Of a DNA stretch of 9,065 nt, positions 6,741-9,065 are shown one piece after another. The notes under the pieces were generated by a model. The model was given only the letters and a program-made list of their open reading frames with translations, was not told the DNA's origin and did no database searches. Origin of the DNA: Marinosulfonomonas sp. (lineage in GTDB: Bacteria; Pseudomonadota; Alphaproteobacteria; Rhodobacterales; Rhodobacteraceae); NCBI GenBank assembly GCA_026989405.1, contig JALSJL010000467.1:1-9065 (forward strand). Reading direction: 5' to 3'. Every line of letters starts with the position of its first letter. Position 1 is the first letter of the stretch. Position numbers and translations under genes: made by a program.

Positions 6741-8102
6741 TCAATTCTTGCCCAGGCTTTGCAACAGGCTGTCCAGTCGCCGCCCCTGCGGGCTGACCTG
6801 CTGGACAGGTGCTTTCCTGACGGCATTGTAATAAGCCGCCGGATCATATTCAACGATTCCAAGTCCGAGGTGCTCGACCGTCAACAGACCCATCGAAGCA
6901 AGCAAATTGTATATCGCGGTGTAACGGTCGGCCTGGGCAGTCAGCCGGGAGGCCTCGGCATCCTGCAATTCCTGTTCGGCGTTCAGAACATCCAGCGTTG
7001 TTCGCGCACCAAGCTCTGCCTCTTTCCTCACGCCGCGCAAGGCAACGCGCGCGGCCCGAATCTGCTGGTCAGTGGCCGAAAGCCCGGCATCGGCAACCGA
7101 GACCCGGGCCCAGGCAGAGCCGACATTCTGCTCGACGGCAACGCTCACCATGTGCAATGCAGCGCGCGCGGCATCACGCTGAGCAGCTGATTTTCGGGCC
7201 GCAGCGGCCAGAGCACCGCCTTGATATATTGGCCCGGACAGCGAAATTCCGACCGATGAGACGTCATTTCCATCCTCATCGACAGTCAGGTTGGCGTTGC
7301 CCGAAAGCGTCGGCAACACTGCCGCTTTCGACAGCGCGACATTCAGATCCGCCACCGCGACCGACCGGCGGGCCTGTGCCAGATCGGGATGCGTCTGGCG
7401 CGCGATGGCGATGGCGGCCTCAAGCGTGCGCGGCAGCTTTGGCGGGGCGGGCAGCGCTGCCAATTGATCCGGGTAGTGCCCGATGGCCGCGCGGTAGTCT
7501 TCCCTGGCAACGGCAAGCGTTCCGCGCGCAGAGGCAAGGGCGGCCTTGCTGGCGGCCAATCGAGCCTCGGCCAGGGCGACATCGGTGCGCGTGATCTGGC
7601 CGACTTCAAACCGGTCGCGCGCTGCTTCAAGCTCCTGCTCGATCAGGCCAAGGGTCTTGCGCCGCAGCGACACCACGGCCATTTCGCGTTTCATCGTCGC
7701 GTAGGCCGCAACGGCGCGCAACAGCACGTTCTGCTCGACACCGACCAGCGCCTCACGCAGCGACAGGACGTTTTCACGCGCCAGTTCGACGCGCAGGTTG
7801 GAGCGCCCGAAATCATAGAGAACCATGGAGGCGGACAAATTGAGGTTTGACGACGTCGTTTCGGTTACCGACGAATAGTCTGAACGCAGGACATAATTGA
7901 GCACCGGGCGCAGCCGGGCGACGGCCAACGCCACATCTTCATCGGCCGCGCGTAGCAGGGCGCGGTTCTGTTCCAGCAAACCGGAGTTCTTGTAGGCGGA
8001 TGCAAAAGCATCCCCCAGCGTTTCCGCCGTAGCCGACCCGGCTGCCAGGCAAAGAAAAATCGCCAGCCCCGCACCCGCCTTTTGCACCACTCGCCTCAAC
8101 AC
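6741..8102 (-). CDS. tolC: TolC-family outer-membrane efflux/secretion protein
   Basis: This 453-residue protein is the outer-membrane channel type that joins inner-membrane efflux pumps or type I secretion systems. A signal peptide is visible at residues 1-26 (basic start, hydrophobic AIFLCLAAG, cleavage after ATA, mature ETLGDAF). The mature part is two repeats of long, Ala- and Arg-rich helices with strand segments, including NLNLSASMVLYDFGRS in the first repeat and VGISLSGPIYQGG in the second. GARTTLDVLNAEQEL at 365-379 is the typical TolC second-repeat motif. The start is GTG at 8102, supported by AGGAG seven bases upstream. No pump or adaptor gene is adjacent, so this is probably the shared housekeeping channel. 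It lies between the PIMT-like and PopZ-like genes, probably in one transcript. Confidence 0.93.
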   Translation of the reverse strand: MLRRVVQKAGAGLAIFLCLAAGSATAETLGDAFASAYKNSGLLEQNRALLRAADEDVALAVARLRPVLNYVLRSDYSSVTETTSSNLNLSASMVLYDFGRSNLRVELARENVLSLREALVGVEQNVLLRAVAAYATMKREMAVVSLRRKTLGLIEQELEAARDRFEVGQITRTDVALAEARLAASKAALASARGTLAVAREDYRAAIGHYPDQLAALPAPPKLPRTLEAAIAIARQTHPDLAQARRSVAVADLNVALSKAAVLPTLSGNANLTVDEDGNDVSSVGISLSGPIYQGGALAAAARKSAAQRDAARAALHMVSVAVEQNVGSAWARVSVADAGLSATDQQIRAARVALRGVRKEAELGARTTLDVLNAEQELQDAEASRLTAQADRYTAIYNLLASMGLLTVEHLGLGIVEYDPAAYYNAVRKAPVQQVSPQGRRLDSLLQSLGKN

Positions 8103-8109
8103 AAATACG

Positions 8110-8114
8110 CTCCT
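8110..8114 (-). promoter_or_regulatory. Ribosome binding site that fixes the GTG start of tolC
   Basis: On the minus strand AGAGGAG contains AGGAG, seven bases before the GTG at 8102. This spacing is ideal and supports a GTG start immediately ahead of the signal peptide. Confidence 0.75.
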
Positions 8115-8144
8115 CTCGCGCCGGACCGACCCGCAACATGCAGG

Positions 8145-8798
8145 TCAGAGAACAAACTTCTGCGGCGCTTCGAACCCCGGCAAGACCGGTGCGCCTGCAT
8201 TGAACGCATAGCGCCAGGACATCGTTCCGTCCAACTTATACCCGATACGGCAAACGCCAAGCGTCTTTTCCATGAAAATTGCAACCAGCCGGCCGCCTTC
8301 TTTCAACTGATCCACAAGCGCCTGCGGAACATGCCCGACGCCGCCCTCGATGATGATTGCGTCATAGGGTCCGTGCTTGGGCGCGCCCTCATGCAACGGT
8401 CCAACGATGACAGCGACGTTGTCCGCGCCATGTTCCCCCAGCAATCGCTCGGCCTCGGCGGCCAGTTCTTCATTTTCTTCCAGCGCGACAACGGCTTCGG
8501 CCAGTCTTGCAATCACGGCGCTGGAATAGCCCAGCCCGGCCGCCACATCGAGCACCAGTTCATCGGGCTGTATGTCCAGTTCTTCGAGCATTTTTGCAAA
8601 TGTCCGTGGCTCAAGCAAAACACGTCCACCGCCAAGATCGATATTCTCGCCGGCATAGGCCGCTTCACGCTTGCTGTCCGGCACAAACGCCTCTCGGGGC
8701 ACCTCGAGCATGGCCTTGATGATCGGATATTTCGTAACATCGGACGGACGCACCTGGGTGTCGACCATCGTGTTTCTGCGGGCAACGTAATCGGCCAT
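8145..8798 (-). CDS. Protein-L-isoaspartate O-methyltransferase-like protein
   Basis: PIMT (Pcm) uses S-adenosylmethionine to methylate L-isoaspartyl residues in damaged proteins. The 217-residue product has the PIMT-type Rossmann layout: VLDVAAGLGYSSAVIA (82-97) as motif I, an acidic strand end (VVALEENEEL) for ribose binding, YDAIIIEGGV, then LKEGGRLVAIF. The N-terminal half has VPREAFVPD, a PIMT signature. The active-site stretch, normally T-I-S-Q-P in bacterial PIMTs, reads V-L-L-E-P (60-64), so the family's Ser is Leu62. Repair activity is therefore doubtful, and this may be a divergent subgroup with another role. It begins at ATG 8798 with a weak AAGAG upstream. It precedes tolC by 42 bp and is likely the first gene of a pcm-like/tolC/popZ-like transcript. 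Fold confidence is high; enzymatic function is uncertain. Confidence 0.85.
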   Translation of the reverse strand: MADYVARRNTMVDTQVRPSDVTKYPIIKAMLEVPREAFVPDSKREAAYAGENIDLGGGRVLLEPRTFAKMLEELDIQPDELVLDVAAGLGYSSAVIARLAEAVVALEENEELAAEAERLLGEHGADNVAVIVGPLHEGAPKHGPYDAIIIEGGVGHVPQALVDQLKEGGRLVAIFMEKTLGVCRIGYKLDGTMSWRYAFNAGAPVLPGFEAPQKFVL

Positions 8799-8905
8799 GT
8801 ATGGTCTCTTGGTTTCTGGTCAGCTCCGGGCGGTTTTGGCACAGAAAATCCGCGGCGGCAACATTGCTGAATCTCGGCAATGGATGCTTGCGTGACCTCG
8901 GTCCT

Positions 8906-8911
8906 TATAAT
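8906..8911 (+). promoter_or_regulatory. Consensus -10 box for tRNA-Cys
   Basis: TATAAT, a perfect -10 hexamer in a GC-rich background, lies 17 bases before the mature tRNA 5' end, so transcription would start near 8917-8919. No good -35 lies at 16-18 bp; TTGCGT (8888-8893) is too close, at 12 bp. Confidence 0.6.
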
Positions 8912-8928
8912 AAACAGCCCGAGGCTTC

Positions 8929-9002
8929 GGCGAGTTGGCGGAGTGGTTACGCAGCGGATTGCAAATCCGTGTACACCGGTTCGATTCCGGTACTCGCCTC
9001 CA
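8929..9002 (+). tRNA. tRNA-Cys (anticodon GCA)
   Basis: This 74-nt sequence folds into a full cloverleaf. The acceptor arms GGCGAGT (8929-8935) and ACTCGCC (8992-8998) pair perfectly. The anticodon stem GCGGA/TCCGT encloses the loop TTGCAAA with anticodon GCA at 8961-8963, which reads UGC/UGU cysteine codons. The T arm is ACCGG, loop TTCGATT, CCGGT. The 3' CCA is encoded (9000-9002) after a T discriminator, and U73 is a known identity element for cysteinyl-tRNA synthetase. It is transcribed away from the PIMT-like gene. No terminator with a T-tract is visible before the window ends. Confidence 0.97.
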
Positions 9003-9065
9003 GCCCCCGGGCCAGACAAGCCTCGGTCGGCCCCGCGCGCCTGCCGGGCGCCACTGCCCACCAGG

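Noticed and set aside
9009..9033. GGGCC/GGCCC inverted repeat after tRNA-Cys as a terminator.
   Set aside because: The stem is five base pairs with a 15-base loop and no T-tract; weak in such GC-rich DNA.

Overview
The window looks like ordinary chromosome from a GC-rich alphaproteobacterium, most likely Rhodobacterales. The grounds are the high GC content, the compact tmk-holB and tatD/metallo-hydrolase gene blocks, a small MNTPAHL-type gene beside cobQ, and a pcm-like/tolC/popZ-like block that is typical of alphaproteobacteria. The genus cannot be fixed from the sequence alone. No phage, IS element, CRISPR array or obvious island is visible.

Layout. Positions 2-4033 (+ strand) carry a co-directional series: the 3' end of tmk, holB (ATGA overlap with tmk), tatD (after a 124-bp gap), a PhnP-like metallo-beta-lactamase-fold hydrolase (TGATG overlap with tatD) and an AEC-family permease (1-bp gap, GTG start). 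Positions 4048-4236 (- strand) hold a 62-codon truncated gene that seems to be the N-terminal remnant of a small membrane protein. It is divergent from cobQ (4300-5751, +), which encodes cobyric acid synthase. Positions 8798-5784 (- strand) are a likely operon of a PIMT-like methyltransferase, a TolC-type outer-membrane protein and a protein with PopZ architecture. tRNA-Cys(GCA) lies at 8929-9002 (+), divergent from the methyltransferase, with a consensus -10 box upstream.

How they work together. tmk and holB serve DNA replication: dTDP supply and the clamp-loader delta' subunit. tatD and the MBL hydrolase are housekeeping metalloenzymes commonly found next to holB. cobQ acts late in cobalamin synthesis. 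The minus-strand block joins a probable outer-membrane export channel with a probable cell-pole organiser.

The most interesting points are the PopZ-like protein, recognised from its two terminal segments and gene order; the PIMT-like protein that lacks the family's active-site Ser; the truncated gene beside cobQ; and a 9-bp in-frame tandem repeat in tatD. I see no convincing previously undescribed multi-gene system here.
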